A stretch of 21,275 nt of DNA from a virus, in IMG/VR virus record IMGVR_UViG_3300027754_000507, positions 1 to 21,275 of that record, one strand, 5' to 3'. This document shows positions 11,735-18,849 of the stretch, piece after piece. The position numbers and the translations under genes were made by a program. The notes beneath the pieces were generated by a model. That model did not search any database. It was given only the letters and a program-made list of their open reading frames with translations, and was not told the origin of the DNA. Position 1 is the stretch's first letter. Each line of letters starts with the position of its first letter.

Positions 11735-12371
11735 ACTGTGGTGCGTGGGGGATGAACTAGATGCCCCCGAACCCAGTCGTTGGAACAAAGGCATGGCAGG
11801 TGAGTACGCATCAACACTTCAAGACAGTATAGATTTAACGCACGAAACAATGGCTAGTTACCGTAAAGCATTAGGTAACAAGCCATTTGTCATTCAACGC
11901 AGTAATCATACTGACCGCATTGATACATACATACGCAAGTATGCACCTGCATTTGATTCGTTAGACTCATTAAAGATTGAAACACTACTAGGCTACGACA
12001 AGTTGGGTATCAGATACCTACACAAAATGACAGAACTATTACCTGGTTGGGTAATGGCACACGGAGATGAAGGCGCACTTAACCGTGCACCTGGGGCTAC
12101 TGCACTTAACTTAGCAAAACGATTAGGCAAATCAGTAGTGTGTGGACACACACACAGAGTCGGACTACAACATGAGACATCAGGAATGTATGGAAAAACC
12201 AGTACTTTATACGGGTTAGAGGTCGGTCACATGATGGATATGTCACAGGCTCATTACCTAACATCAGGTTCTGCCAACTGGCAGCACGGCATAGGTATAC
12301 TTGTAGAAACTAACCGCAAGGTTACTCCATTTGCAGTGCCTATCGTTAATGGTGAGGTACACATTCCCTAA
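11622..12371 (+). CDS. Calcineurin-like metallophosphoesterase
   Basis: 249-aa two-metal phosphoesterase; the substrate could be a nucleotide or nucleic-acid end. Motifs in order: VVLSDLQIPY (Asp13, with Gln15 where most relatives have His), WCVGDELD, RSNHTDR, VMAHGDEG and VCGHTHR. I chose ATG 11622, which has GGAAGG nine bases upstream, over the in-frame GTG 11598. The gene starts inside the DUF1599-like gene and its stop overlaps the sigma-like gene's ATG (TAATG), so all three are translationally linked. Confidence 0.88.
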   Translation: MAQQSKRIVVLSDLQIPYQDNRIVNTTLAFIREYKPDELWCVGDELDAPEPSRWNKGMAGEYASTLQDSIDLTHETMASYRKALGNKPFVIQRSNHTDRIDTYIRKYAPAFDSLDSLKIETLLGYDKLGIRYLHKMTELLPGWVMAHGDEGALNRAPGATALNLAKRLGKSVVCGHTHRVGLQHETSGMYGKTSTLYGLEVGHMMDMSQAHYLTSGSANWQHGIGILVETNRKVTPFAVPIVNGEVHIP

Positions 12372-12994
12372 TGTCTTACATTGAAAACTATAATTACTTA
12401 GTACAACAACTTGCTGCTGAATATGCTAGACGCTATACTATGGTAGAGCGTGATGACATAGCACAGGAGATGTGGGTATGGTTTGTCGGTCATCCCAATA
12501 AGTACAATGAATGGTCTGCACTAGAGCAGAAAGACTGCGACAAAGTAATAGCAAAGTCATTACGCAATGCATCTCTTAAGTTTTGTGAACGAGAGAAAGC
12601 AAAGCATAGTGGCTACCAATCATCTGATTTATATTATTATGATGCATCAGTAATAGAAGCATTCTTGCCTTCTATTATTAGTGACTCATATGAAATGCCA
12701 AGTAAGATAAAAGACCTAAACTCTAAGTCTGGTAGTGGTGTTCTAAGTGAGGGTAACAACTGGCTAACACTACGTTCAGACATAGCAAAGGCTTACTATA
12801 AACTCAGTGAAGCCAAGCAAAACATACTACGCTTGCGCTTTAGTACCGAACAACCTGACTGGACAGAGTTAAGTAAGGACATGGATAGCACACCAGATGG
12901 TGCCCGTATGAAAGTACAACGAGCAGTCAACTCTATTATCAAAGTATTAGGTGGCTGGAAGTCATACCGAGATGATGATACAACAAGTAGTTGA
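12371..12994 (+). CDS. Sigma-70-like transcription factor (phage)
   Basis: 207 aa. The N-terminal region has the sigma region-2 look: YARRYTMVERDDIAQEMWVW (about 18-37), where the ERDDIAQE acidic block matches core-polymerase-binding sigma2. The C-terminal third (about 141-195: YYKLSEAKQNILRLRF, then WTELSKDMD and ARMKVQRAVNSI) fits a region-4 helix-turn-helix. The linker is Ser-rich. It would redirect host RNA polymerase, plausibly to late promoters. It lies near the end of the early arm beside WhiB. The match is by motif; a sigma-like regulator without promoter specificity is an alternative. Confidence 0.75.
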   Translation: MSYIENYNYLVQQLAAEYARRYTMVERDDIAQEMWVWFVGHPNKYNEWSALEQKDCDKVIAKSLRNASLKFCEREKAKHSGYQSSDLYYYDASVIEAFLPSIISDSYEMPSKIKDLNSKSGSGVLSEGNNWLTLRSDIAKAYYKLSEAKQNILRLRFSTEQPDWTELSKDMDSTPDGARMKVQRAVNSIIKVLGGWKSYRDDDTTSS

Positions 12995-13163
12995 CTTAAC
13001 AGGAGAGCCTACATTTGCCTGCATATGTGGGTGTATGATGTTTAAAGTTATAGTCATGTGGGATGAAAATACTAGAGCAGTAGGCTGGTATGATTTAAGA
13101 CAAGAATGTATAGAGTGCGGTACAATAACTACCGCACCTACCGAGATAGATGGATGTGAGTGA
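12972..13163 (+). CDS. Zinc-ribbon small protein, 63 aa
   Basis: CICGC near the N-terminus and CIECG about 30 residues later give a two-knuckle zinc ribbon. Between them are two strands (FKVIVMW, RAVGWYDLRQ). ATG 12972 is preferred over an in-frame upstream codon, which would add a poorly folded leader; the adjacent ATG 12975 is also possible. It overlaps the sigma-like gene by 23 nt and the next ORF by one base. It is unassigned to a family, possibly a transcription accessory. Confidence 0.65.
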   Translation: MMIQQVVDLTGEPTFACICGCMMFKVIVMWDENTRAVGWYDLRQECIECGTITTAPTEIDGCE

Positions 13164-13324
13164 TGCCAAACTATGATTTCAAATGTAAATTTTGTGGCTC
13201 AGTGGTGGAGGTACAAGACCCGACACCAACAGGATGCACAGTTTGTGGCAACACAATGGTTAGAATCTGGACCAGTCCAGCCGTTAAGTTCAACGGCGGT
13301 GGCTTCTACTCAACAGGAGGATGA
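13163..13324 (+). CDS. FmdB-family zinc-ribbon protein
   Basis: 53-aa protein with the FmdB/CxxC_CxxC_SSSS layout: MPNYDFKCKFCG (Cys8, Cys11), then GCTVCGNTMVRIW (Cys25, Cys28), and the family's tail VKFNGGGFYSTGG. FmdB-like proteins are annotated as putative regulators, without a well-defined activity. The start overlaps the previous stop (TGATG) and its stop overlaps the WhiB start. It sits between sigma-like and WhiB genes, in line with a regulatory cassette. Confidence 0.8.
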   Translation: MPNYDFKCKFCGSVVEVQDPTPTGCTVCGNTMVRIWTSPAVKFNGGGFYSTGG

Positions 13325-13584
13325 TGTACACATTCAGTGATACAGCAAATTGTGAGGGTACCGACCCTGAAATCTTCTTTACACAGGATGGAAGTAGCAC
13401 ATATGCTGAAGTGTTGGCACTTAAAAGAATATGTGGCAACTGTGCAGTAGTTAAAGAGTGCCTTGACTATGCCTTAAGGCATCAGGTCATGGGATACTGG
13501 GGCAATACAAACGAAATACAACGCAAGATAATGAGAAAAAAACTGAATATAATCCCACGTCCACTACACATGGACTACAACTAG
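13324..13584 (+). CDS. WhiB-family iron-sulphur transcriptional regulator
   Basis: 86-aa WhiB-like protein. The four cluster-binding cysteines are Cys10 (ANCEGTDPEIFF), Cys37 and Cys40 (CGNC), and Cys46 (KECLDYALRH). The family's turn GYWGN (usual form G-[IV]-W-G-G) follows at 57-61, and a basic tail (RKIMRKK) ends the domain. WhiB proteins bind host sigma A region 4 and tune promoters; phage copies can alter host physiology. Two ATGs are adjacent (13321, 13324). AGGAGG directly abuts the first, so 13324 has the better spacing. This gene is the strongest evidence for an actinobacterial host. Confidence 0.93.
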   Translation: MYTFSDTANCEGTDPEIFFTQDGSSTYAEVLALKRICGNCAVVKECLDYALRHQVMGYWGNTNEIQRKIMRKKLNIIPRPLHMDYN

Positions 13585-13592
13585 GAGGAACT

Positions 13593-13766
13593 ATGGAACT
13601 ATATGTAAGCATAGCACTGGGTATTATGCTAGGAGAACTAGGCAAGGAACTTATCTATCGAATCCAGAACGCATGGTGGACATTCAAGCATCGCAAGGAC
13701 CCTAAACATGGGTTCCGTAAATGGTTAGAAGACACAGAAGATACTGAAGAACTACTAGCAAAATAG
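13593..13766 (+). CDS. Small membrane-associated protein, 57 aa
   Basis: The N-terminal 20 residues (MELYVSIALGIMLGELGKEL) form a short hydrophobic helix, followed by a basic/aromatic segment (YRIQNAWWTFKHRKDPKHG) and an acidic tail. AGGAGG lies five bases before the ATG. It is the last gene of the rightward arm, eight bases before the terminator hairpin. No family is recognised. It could be membrane-anchored or purely amphipathic. Confidence 0.65.
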   Translation: MELYVSIALGIMLGELGKELIYRIQNAWWTFKHRKDPKHGFRKWLEDTEDTEELLAK

Positions 13767-13773
13767 AAAAAGA

Positions 13774-13808
13774 ACCCCACTCCCTGTGTCAATACAGGGC
13801 AGTGGGGT
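13774..13808. terminator. Convergent terminator between early and late arms
   Basis: ACCCCACTCCCTG pairs with CAGGGCAGTGGGGT (one bulged base) around an 8-nt loop. On the minus strand the stem is followed by TTCTTTTTCTATTTT, a clear U-tract, so it terminates leftward lysis transcripts efficiently. Rightward the flank is only CTTCTAG, so it may act there more weakly. A second small stem GGGGC/GCCCC lies at 13823-13838, between the holin stop and this hairpin. Confidence 0.85.
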
Positions 13809-13849
13809 CTTCTAGTCTCTACGGGGCTGCTAGGCCCCTTAAATCGGTA

Positions 13850-14035
13850 TTACTTTGAGCCACGACCAAAGTCTGTGGCAGACGGGTCAAGCCATTTAAG
13901 CAGTGGACCAGCCACACCAGCCAAGCCAGCAGCAGCAAGAGTCTTAGGACTGGTCTCGCCAGTCATATAGACAACAAGAACAGCAGCAGCAGCAGCACGG
14001 AACCAAGATAGTGCTAGTTGTTTGAATTGCTCCAT
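13850..14035 (-). CDS. Holin-like small membrane protein
   Basis: 61 aa. Two hydrophobic segments (about 12-24 AAAAAVLVVYMTG and 33-47 AAAGLAGVAGPLL) are joined by a polar turn (ETSPKT). The tail is LKWLDPSATDFGRGS, a pattern common in actinophage holin-like proteins. It would form the membrane lesion that releases the endolysin. AGGAGG lies upstream of the ATG. It is the last gene of the late arm, directly downstream of the endolysin. The 64-aa membrane protein at 14632 could be a partner or antiholin. Confidence 0.75.
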   Translation of the reverse strand: MEQFKQLALSWFRAAAAAVLVVYMTGETSPKTLAAAGLAGVAGPLLKWLDPSATDFGRGSK

Positions 14036-14052
14036 TATATCCTCCTATAGGA

Positions 14053-14544
14053 TTAGGACTTTACACCGTGTAATTTACAGCAGGTGCAAACTTCGGTCTT
14101 ATATGCCTTCTTTGCAGGCAACGATACTAACGCTGCAAGAATCTGATTTACGGGCTTCGGTGAGTTCATCCACCAGAACCAAGGGGAAGTATCGGCACCC
14201 ATACCATCATTGATGGAGATGTGTAAGTGATGTGGGTGTTGGTTACTGCCCAGATATTTACGATTGCCCAACTTAACTTTGTCCTTAGCCCATATCCTGC
14301 CTTGAAAGATTAGATATTTAACTCGCTTATCTTCTTTTAACTTCTCAAAAATTATCTTGCAATCAATCCCATTTACTGGGTCGTGTGTTAAATCTACGGC
14401 AAAACCTGTGTTGTGGTCTGAGGTAGGGTTTTGTTTCAGATGCGCAGCAGATGGCAGCAAGCCATCGCTAATCTTCTTGCGCTTAGGGCACAATGCTGTA
14501 GCCTGACGCAGTACTGCAACAGCCGCAGGTGTAGCCTTACTCAT
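14053..14544 (-). CDS. Endolysin, peptidase M15-like
   Basis: Peptidoglycan peptidase of about 163 aa. Zinc-ligand motifs of the M15/D-Ala-D-Ala carboxypeptidase fold are visible: PTSDHNTGFAVDL with the SDH His and the following Asp, then HPHHLHISI carrying the last His ligand. A catalytic acidic residue lies between. I start it at ATG 14544 (MSKATPAAVAVLRQ), which overlaps the 31-aa ORF's stop. An ATG two codons earlier (14550) and an in-frame TTG at 14577 are alternatives. No cell-wall-binding domain is obvious, and the C-terminus ends CTCCKLHGVKS. Substrate bond not determined. Confidence 0.85.
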   Translation of the reverse strand: MSKATPAAVAVLRQATALCPKRKKISDGLLPSAAHLKQNPTSDHNTGFAVDLTHDPVNGIDCKIIFEKLKEDKRVKYLIFQGRIWAKDKVKLGNRKYLGSNQHPHHLHISINDGMGADTSPWFWWMNSPKPVNQILAALVSLPAKKAYKTEVCTCCKLHGVKS

Positions 14545-14632
14545 CGTCATCAGTCCAATCACTGCCTTCTTCTTCAATTGAAGGGCTCAATGGTCCCCAT
14601 ATTGTCTCAGGTACTGGCTCTAAAAATGACAT
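14537..14632 (-). CDS. Acidic microprotein in the lysis cassette, 31 aa
   Basis: The short ORF MSFLEPVPETIWGPLSPSIE ends in EEEGSDWTDDDE. It has GGAG seven bases before the ATG, its start overlaps the upstream membrane protein's stop, and its stop overlaps the endolysin ATG by 8 nt. It is very acidic and proline-rich, with no membrane segment. The two-sided overlaps argue for translation; the family is unknown. Confidence 0.55.
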   Translation of the reverse strand: MSFLEPVPETIWGPLSPSIEEEGSDWTDDDE

Positions 14633-14826
14633 TATTTCTCCGCAACCAATTTGTATAGGTCATCAATACGTACTTCCATCCGAGCCATAGAATCCTTCAT
14701 TGAACTGCCACCATTTGGGCGAAGTTCATTAAGATAATGTTTAACCATCCAGCGCATACTCCCAGCAAAAGCGGTTATGATTGCTATAACAGCAACTGCC
14801 ATTGTTAGATAGTCTTTCAACTCCAT
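14632..14826 (-). CDS. Small membrane protein with coiled-coil tail (lysis/tail-associated)
   Basis: 64 aa. One transmembrane segment (about 8-22, MAVAVIAIITAFAGS) is followed by a HYLNELRPNGGSSMKDS linker and a heptad-like tail (MARMEVRIDDLYKLVA). The RPNGGSS-helix pattern is common in small membrane proteins near holins of actinophages. A holin or antiholin role is plausible by position, just upstream of the endolysin. Its start overlaps the stop of the 655-aa tail gene. Confidence 0.7.
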   Translation of the reverse strand: MELKDYLTMAVAVIAIITAFAGSMRWMVKHYLNELRPNGGSSMKDSMARMEVRIDDLYKLVAEK

Positions 14827-16793
14827 TATACTGTCCTTACGGTTATCTCTATGATGCCACCAAAACCATCAAAGCGTTTATCGGGCGGTGTCATACGGGT
14901 GAATGTAACTTGTTCGATTACTGCTTGTCGTGATTCTCCTGTTGTCAAGTCTTGCCAAGTCAGAACATCGCCTGTCTTTTCAATCTCTTCTAATAATTGA
15001 ATACGAGCATATGCTCTACCCTCATAGCCAACTACAGTATTAAACCTATCTGTTTCAATATCAAAACAGTAGACAGGAAAACGAATGACTCTATTGCGTG
15101 GAGATGCAATGGTCGCTTTGGCTTGGTATCCTTTAAAGGTAGGGCCAGCAGTTGTAGTAGTTGTATCACGGCTAAGTGTAAACTTGTATGCTAGGAACTC
15201 TTGTGCTACTTCAGGCTGAGATGTAGTTACTTCTACTGCACCTACACCTGAGTTGTATGTAATGTGGTCATACTGTGTTTCAAGACCAGTCTCATCTGTA
15301 GCAAGAGATGATAGCGTAAAGTCACCAGATGTAAATGTGCCACGTCCAATAAGACGCTTGTAGTTCTTGGGTTCAAGAGTAGAAAATCTAATCTTGCCTG
15401 TAGTTATAGAGCCAGATGTTGCTAATGCACCAGTGGTGCCGTTATATTCGCCTGACTGAATGGCTATGCCATTACTGGCTGATGTAGTAAAGGCTAGTTG
15501 ATTACTATTACCTATAAAGTCTACAGTAGTAGCATAACCAGCAGCGATACCAAGGTAGGCGTCTTTGGCATAGGCAAAACGTAAAGATTCAATCTCTGAA
15601 CCTAAGTCAATGCGGTATAGTCCAGCATAGCCACCAACTGTGCCAGTAGCCCAGACATACTTATCACGGAATGCAAAGTCACGTGCTAATGGCTTAACCG
15701 TTCCAGTGCTATCTTCAAATATCAAGGGACCGTAGGACAAGTCACCAGTTGTATCTGAGATACTAGCCACACGAATACCTTTATTGGTACCAATCATCAA
15801 GTAACCAAGGTAAGACTCAATCTTATAGACTATCTCCCCAATGGGAAGTTGCGCTGCTACAATCCCTGATGTCAGGGTAGGCATAACACCAGCAGTAGAT
15901 AGAACAAACTTGTAGATGGCGGAAGTTCCGCCAGCATAACCAGCAGCATAGATGGCAGAGCCACCTTCAGAAATAGATGTCCAAGTCCAGCCAGTATTAG
16001 GGTGTGTATAGATAGCAGTAGGTAGTGTAGTAGTGCCAAGGGCACCAGTTAATTCATAGATGCTAGTACCAATACCAGCAACAAGGCGTTGCTTAACCCA
16101 ACCCATCTTTACTGCAGCAGTACCAGTGGTGTAGTGATTGTTTAATGCACCAGTTGCACCAATTGTTTGATAAAAAATACGAGTTGCATTAGCAACAAAT
16201 AGTGTAGTTCCGTTAGTAACTATATCTACTATTGCAGATGCAGTTGTAGCATAAGTAGTAAGTGTAGTTGCATCAGCCTTAACATCTAAAAGTGTAGTAC
16301 TACCTGGAATAAATGAAATTGCTACATCAGTACTACCAGAAACGCCAGAGATAAGTTTATAGATACCACTGCTAACACCAGTATTAGTTGTCTCTTTGAG
16401 GAGAGTTACTTGTCCTTTAGTCCACACATCTACATTGTCTGAGTCAGCAAAGCGATAGTTAACTGTCTCACCAGCGGACGGGTCATAGAACTTAATGCCT
16501 GTGCCATTGTGGAAAGAAGACTGACTTCTTAGCCAGAAACCAGTGAGCGATTGCTCACCTGGTTCTGCGCCAATGTCTGACTGTTCCTTACGAAACGGTG
16601 CAGTCTGACGGATGTATGGACGAGCATCACTGATAGCGTAGAAGAATGGAAGTCCACCTACTGCTACATCATATGACTCATTAGTGTTCTGCCAAGTAGA
16701 ACTAGATGAAACAATACCTAAGTCAACAGCAATAGCACGACCAATGCTGGCAGTTGAGGAGCCTCTACCTTCGGTTATATCTCTCGTTGCCAC
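14826..16793 (-). CDS. Minor tail protein, 655 aa
   Basis: Large Thr/Ser/Gly-rich beta protein with many short repeats of the form YKL/IYE plus aromatic turns (GIYKLISG, SIYELTG, AIYKFVL, GLYRIDLG), suggesting a beta-propeller or stacked beta-sheet array over about 150-430. The final 100 residues (RNRVIRFPVYCFDIETDRF..., TGESRQAVIEQVTFTRM) form a distinct beta domain. Start is GTG 16793, with AAGGAG eight bases upstream. It lies between fibre genes and the lysis cassette, as minor tail or distal tail proteins do. Precise role (baseplate, receptor-binding) not determined. Confidence 0.75.
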   Translation of the reverse strand: MATRDITEGRGSSTASIGRAIAVDLGIVSSSSTWQNTNESYDVAVGGLPFFYAISDARPYIRQTAPFRKEQSDIGAEPGEQSLTGFWLRSQSSFHNGTGIKFYDPSAGETVNYRFADSDNVDVWTKGQVTLLKETTNTGVSSGIYKLISGVSGSTDVAISFIPGSTTLLDVKADATTLTTYATTASAIVDIVTNGTTLFVANATRIFYQTIGATGALNNHYTTGTAAVKMGWVKQRLVAGIGTSIYELTGALGTTTLPTAIYTHPNTGWTWTSISEGGSAIYAAGYAGGTSAIYKFVLSTAGVMPTLTSGIVAAQLPIGEIVYKIESYLGYLMIGTNKGIRVASISDTTGDLSYGPLIFEDSTGTVKPLARDFAFRDKYVWATGTVGGYAGLYRIDLGSEIESLRFAYAKDAYLGIAAGYATTVDFIGNSNQLAFTTSASNGIAIQSGEYNGTTGALATSGSITTGKIRFSTLEPKNYKRLIGRGTFTSGDFTLSSLATDETGLETQYDHITYNSGVGAVEVTTSQPEVAQEFLAYKFTLSRDTTTTTAGPTFKGYQAKATIASPRNRVIRFPVYCFDIETDRFNTVVGYEGRAYARIQLLEEIEKTGDVLTWQDLTTGESRQAVIEQVTFTRMTPPDKRFDGFGGIIEITVRTV

Positions 16794-16802
16794 TATTGCT
16801 CC

Positions 16803-16886
16803 TTAATATATTTGTTCTTCTGCTTCATCTATTGCATCATCTATATCCCTATACAGGGGTACTAGGTAAGTAATAAGTTGTTCCAA
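16803..16886 (-). CDS. Possible 27-aa ORF (TTG start)
   Basis: A short frame MEQLITYLVPLYRDIDDAID plus EAEEQIY starts with TTG one base after the preceding stop codon and ends just before the GTG-start tail gene. It looks like an amphipathic helix with an acidic end. There is no clear ribosome site, but translational re-initiation after the abutting stop is possible. Otherwise this gap is a plain intergenic spacer. Confidence 0.35.
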   Translation of the reverse strand: MEQLITYLVPLYRDIDDAIDEAEEQIY

Positions 16887-17096
16887 TTAGGACAGTAGCA
16901 ACTTTGCTTCATCGGCAGTAATGCCAAGTTTAGAAAGTAGCGCCGCTTGCGCCGCCGCTTTATCTGTAGCCGCCTTATCTGCAACTAGTGAATCGACTTG
17001 CGATTTTTCATAGGCTGCAAACTCTGTATCATTCATCTCACGGTCTGTAATTTCATCGGTTGAAATATCGTGTATGCGTATCATTGGTCTAGTCAT
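16887..17096 (-). CDS. Small tail-region protein, 69 aa
   Basis: Unassigned. An acidic N-terminal half (DEITDREMNDTEFAAYEKSQ) leads to an Ala-rich helix (DKAATDKAAAQAALLSKLG) and the ending ITADEAKLLLS, an end seen on small phage tail proteins. Its ATG overlaps the stop of the 250-aa fibre-like gene. A chaperone or short structural partner of the fibres would fit its place. Confidence 0.7.
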   Translation of the reverse strand: MTRPMIRIHDISTDEITDREMNDTEFAAYEKSQVDSLVADKAATDKAAAQAALLSKLGITADEAKLLLS

Positions 17097-17848
17097 TAGT
17101 TCACTCCGTAGATGTAAATGTTGCCTTGTGCAGTCCAGTTGCCTGTTGATGGAAATAATTGGATGCTTGAAATTGCGCCAATTTTGGTTGCAACCGCACC
17201 AAAGTTCATTGATGGGTCGGTTACGGCTGGTGAATAATATCTAATATATGACACATCAAAAGTTCCCAATTGCAATCCAGTTGTTGCCGTGTAATCGGTA
17301 AAAACTATGTTGGCCGAGATATTGTTAGTGTTGGCTGTTCCTGTCATTGCGCTTGCAATCGTTGTGAAAGTATTGCCGCCAGAAGATGCTGAAGTTGCAT
17401 CTGATATGCTCGCATAAGAATAAACAGCGGTTGTGACTGTGTTGAGTTGCATTTTAATATTAACATTCGTGCTAACAGTTGCCGCATTATTTATTCTTAC
17501 AATTAACTGCTTGTAAGATTGTGAAATGCCAGTAATTGAAATTGAAGCCACATTAGTTATTGCTGTAGTTGATAGTAATGTCATCGAACCAGCCGTAGCC
17601 GTAGCCCACGATGGTAAACCTGCCGCAACTGTAAGCACTTGACCAGTGGTACCAATAGCAAGGGCGGCAGGAGTATTAGCAGCAGATGCATAGATAGTAT
17701 CGCCAGTAGTAGTAGTTAATGTCTTAGCAATCTTTGCATCCATCTGTGTCTGGATAGCAGAGGTAACACCATCTACATACCCAAGTTCTGTTGCCGATAC
17801 AGCAGCAAATGCTGCTGCTGAGTTGGCTAGGTCACGTGCTTTAGTCAT
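17096..17848 (-). CDS. Tail fibre-like protein, 250 aa
   Basis: The N-terminus (about residues 10-45) carries ATELGYVDGVTSAIQTQMDA, nearly the same module as in the 772-aa fibre, where it reads AEIGYVDGVTSAIQTQLDA. A shared linker with TGQVLTVAAGLPSW follows, which the larger fibre also approximates (TNGQVLTADS). The C-terminal 150 residues are a beta-rich, Thr/Asn-rich domain without a named family, likely the tip. It looks like a second, shorter fibre or receptor-binding protein assembled from the same attachment module. Confidence 0.75.
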   Translation of the reverse strand: MTKARDLANSAAAFAAVSATELGYVDGVTSAIQTQMDAKIAKTLTTTTGDTIYASAANTPAALAIGTTGQVLTVAAGLPSWATATAGSMTLLSTTAITNVASISITGISQSYKQLIVRINNAATVSTNVNIKMQLNTVTTAVYSYASISDATSASSGGNTFTTIASAMTGTANTNNISANIVFTDYTATTGLQLGTFDVSYIRYYSPAVTDPSMNFGAVATKIGAISSIQLFPSTGNWTAQGNIYIYGVN

Positions 17849-18021
17849 TCAGTTGACTCCTCTGGGATTGGGAAGAATGCTCCGCCATCAATACCATTAT
17901 TGTAATCCCAACCATTTGTATATTCAATATACTTGCCAGGGTTAGCAGCAATTACTTCATCTTCTACGCCAATAATAATGTTGACTACTATGTTATTTTC
18001 AATGACTGCAAATGTTTTCAT
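17845..18021 (-). CDS. Small tail-region protein, 58 aa
   Basis: Short protein (MKTFAVIENNIVVNIIIGVE...) with a beta-strand start and ANPGKYIEYTNGWDYNNGID, then GGAFFPIP near the end. Small proteins starting K-x-F/Y-A-V-I-E-N-N and ending with a PP/IP tail are frequent next to phage fibre genes. GGAGATAGTT lies before the ATG. Its stop overlaps the 250-aa fibre start by four bases (ATGA). Confidence 0.7.
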   Translation of the reverse strand: MKTFAVIENNIVVNIIIGVEDEVIAANPGKYIEYTNGWDYNNGIDGGAFFPIPEESTE

Positions 18022-18030
18022 AACTATCTC

Positions 18031-18531
18031 CTATATCCAGTATTCAAGTTCAATTTTGCCTATACCACCATCGCCAGAACTTTGAGTAGTGCTTGGGTTT
18101 CCTCCGCCGCCATTTCCTGCACCAGCACCTGCTGAACCTGCTCCTCCTGCTTGATTTGCACCAGCAGAAGAACCTGAACCGCCAATACCACCTGTTCCGC
18201 TAGTTGCGCCTGTAAATGTAGTTGTACCACCGCTGCCACCTTTAACACCAGTAGTACCACCTGTCCCTCCAGCACCAATTGCATATGCTATAGAGTTTCC
18301 TGGCGTGGTTGTTACATTTGTAGTAACTACTTGTCCACCAGCGCCAAACTGTGCCGAACCAGCCGTGGTAAGAGCGTTGCCATTACCACCAGCACCACCA
18401 CCACCAAATAGTGTTGCATTAACATAAGTGACGCTAGTGGGAACAGTCCACGAAGTACCAGAAAGAAGAGTTACAACATAGCGAGTTTTACCAGCCGCTG
18501 CTGCTGCCACAGGAAATACTGTTGATGCCAT
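18031..18531 (-). CDS. Glycine-rich tail adhesin-like protein
   Basis: 166 aa. The N-terminal beta part (TRYVVTLLSGTSWTVPTSVT) precedes a long glycine-rich region (from about residue 42, LFGGGGAGGNGN, through GIGGSGSSAGANQAGGAGSA) and a hydrophobic end (IGKIELEYWI). The W-x-V-P plus glycine-rich pattern is typical of phage tip adhesins whose Gly runs can pack as polyglycine-II helices. It probably contacts the host surface. Only the pattern supports this; the receptor is unknown. Confidence 0.75.
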   Translation of the reverse strand: MASTVFPVAAAAAGKTRYVVTLLSGTSWTVPTSVTYVNATLFGGGGAGGNGNALTTAGSAQFGAGGQVVTTNVTTTPGNSIAYAIGAGGTGGTTGVKGGSGGTTTFTGATSGTGGIGGSGSSAGANQAGGAGSAGAGAGNGGGGNPSTTQSSGDGGIGKIELEYWI

Positions 18532-18833
18532 TAGGAAATCTCCACTCCGCTAATATGGAACTTGACTGTTACTGCGCTGGCAAAGCCAGCAATAATTTGA
18601 GTTGTTGCCATTACCTGTTTTAAGTCAAACATTGCTGTTGAGTTAGCGGCAATTGCACTTGTAGTAAATATATCAACGCTGTTAAGCGTAAGAGTAAACG
18701 TAGCAGCAGATGCTGCTGAGTTAGTTACTACAATATTAGTTACTACTGTAGTTGTAGAGGCTGGCACTGTATACAGTGTAGCCGTTGATGTTCCTGCTGC
18801 TGCTCTTACCAGAGCCTTAGTTGTTGTAGCCAT
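18531..18833 (-). CDS. Small beta-rich structural protein, 100 aa
   Basis: Ala/Thr/Val-rich protein (GTSTATLYTVPASTTTVVTN, then FTLTLNSVDIFTTSAIAANS). The alternating hydrophobic pattern suggests a beta-sandwich, such as a tail or capsid decoration protein. Its ATG overlaps the stop of the preceding fibre operon spacer region, and its stop overlaps the glycine-rich gene start (TAATG). Function beyond structure is not assignable. Confidence 0.7.
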   Translation of the reverse strand: MATTTKALVRAAAGTSTATLYTVPASTTTVVTNIVVTNSAASAATFTLTLNSVDIFTTSAIAANSTAMFDLKQVMATTQIIAGFASAVTVKFHISGVEIS

Positions 18834-18849
18834 TAGTTACTACTTTCTA

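Noticed and set aside
6130-13297. Several 5-8 bp intragenic stems (for example 6130-6146, 6923-6954, 6975-6999, 9747-9780, 10062-10080, 13280-13297)
   Set aside because: A uniform-base estimate gives about a dozen perfect 7-bp stems with loops of 3-20 nt in 11.7 kb by chance, so these are not reported as signals; only longer or overlapping ones were kept.
13469-13482. 14-bp palindrome ATGCCTTAAGGCAT inside the WhiB gene
   Set aside because: It is perfect but short and fully inside conserved WhiB coding sequence; no regulatory context was seen.
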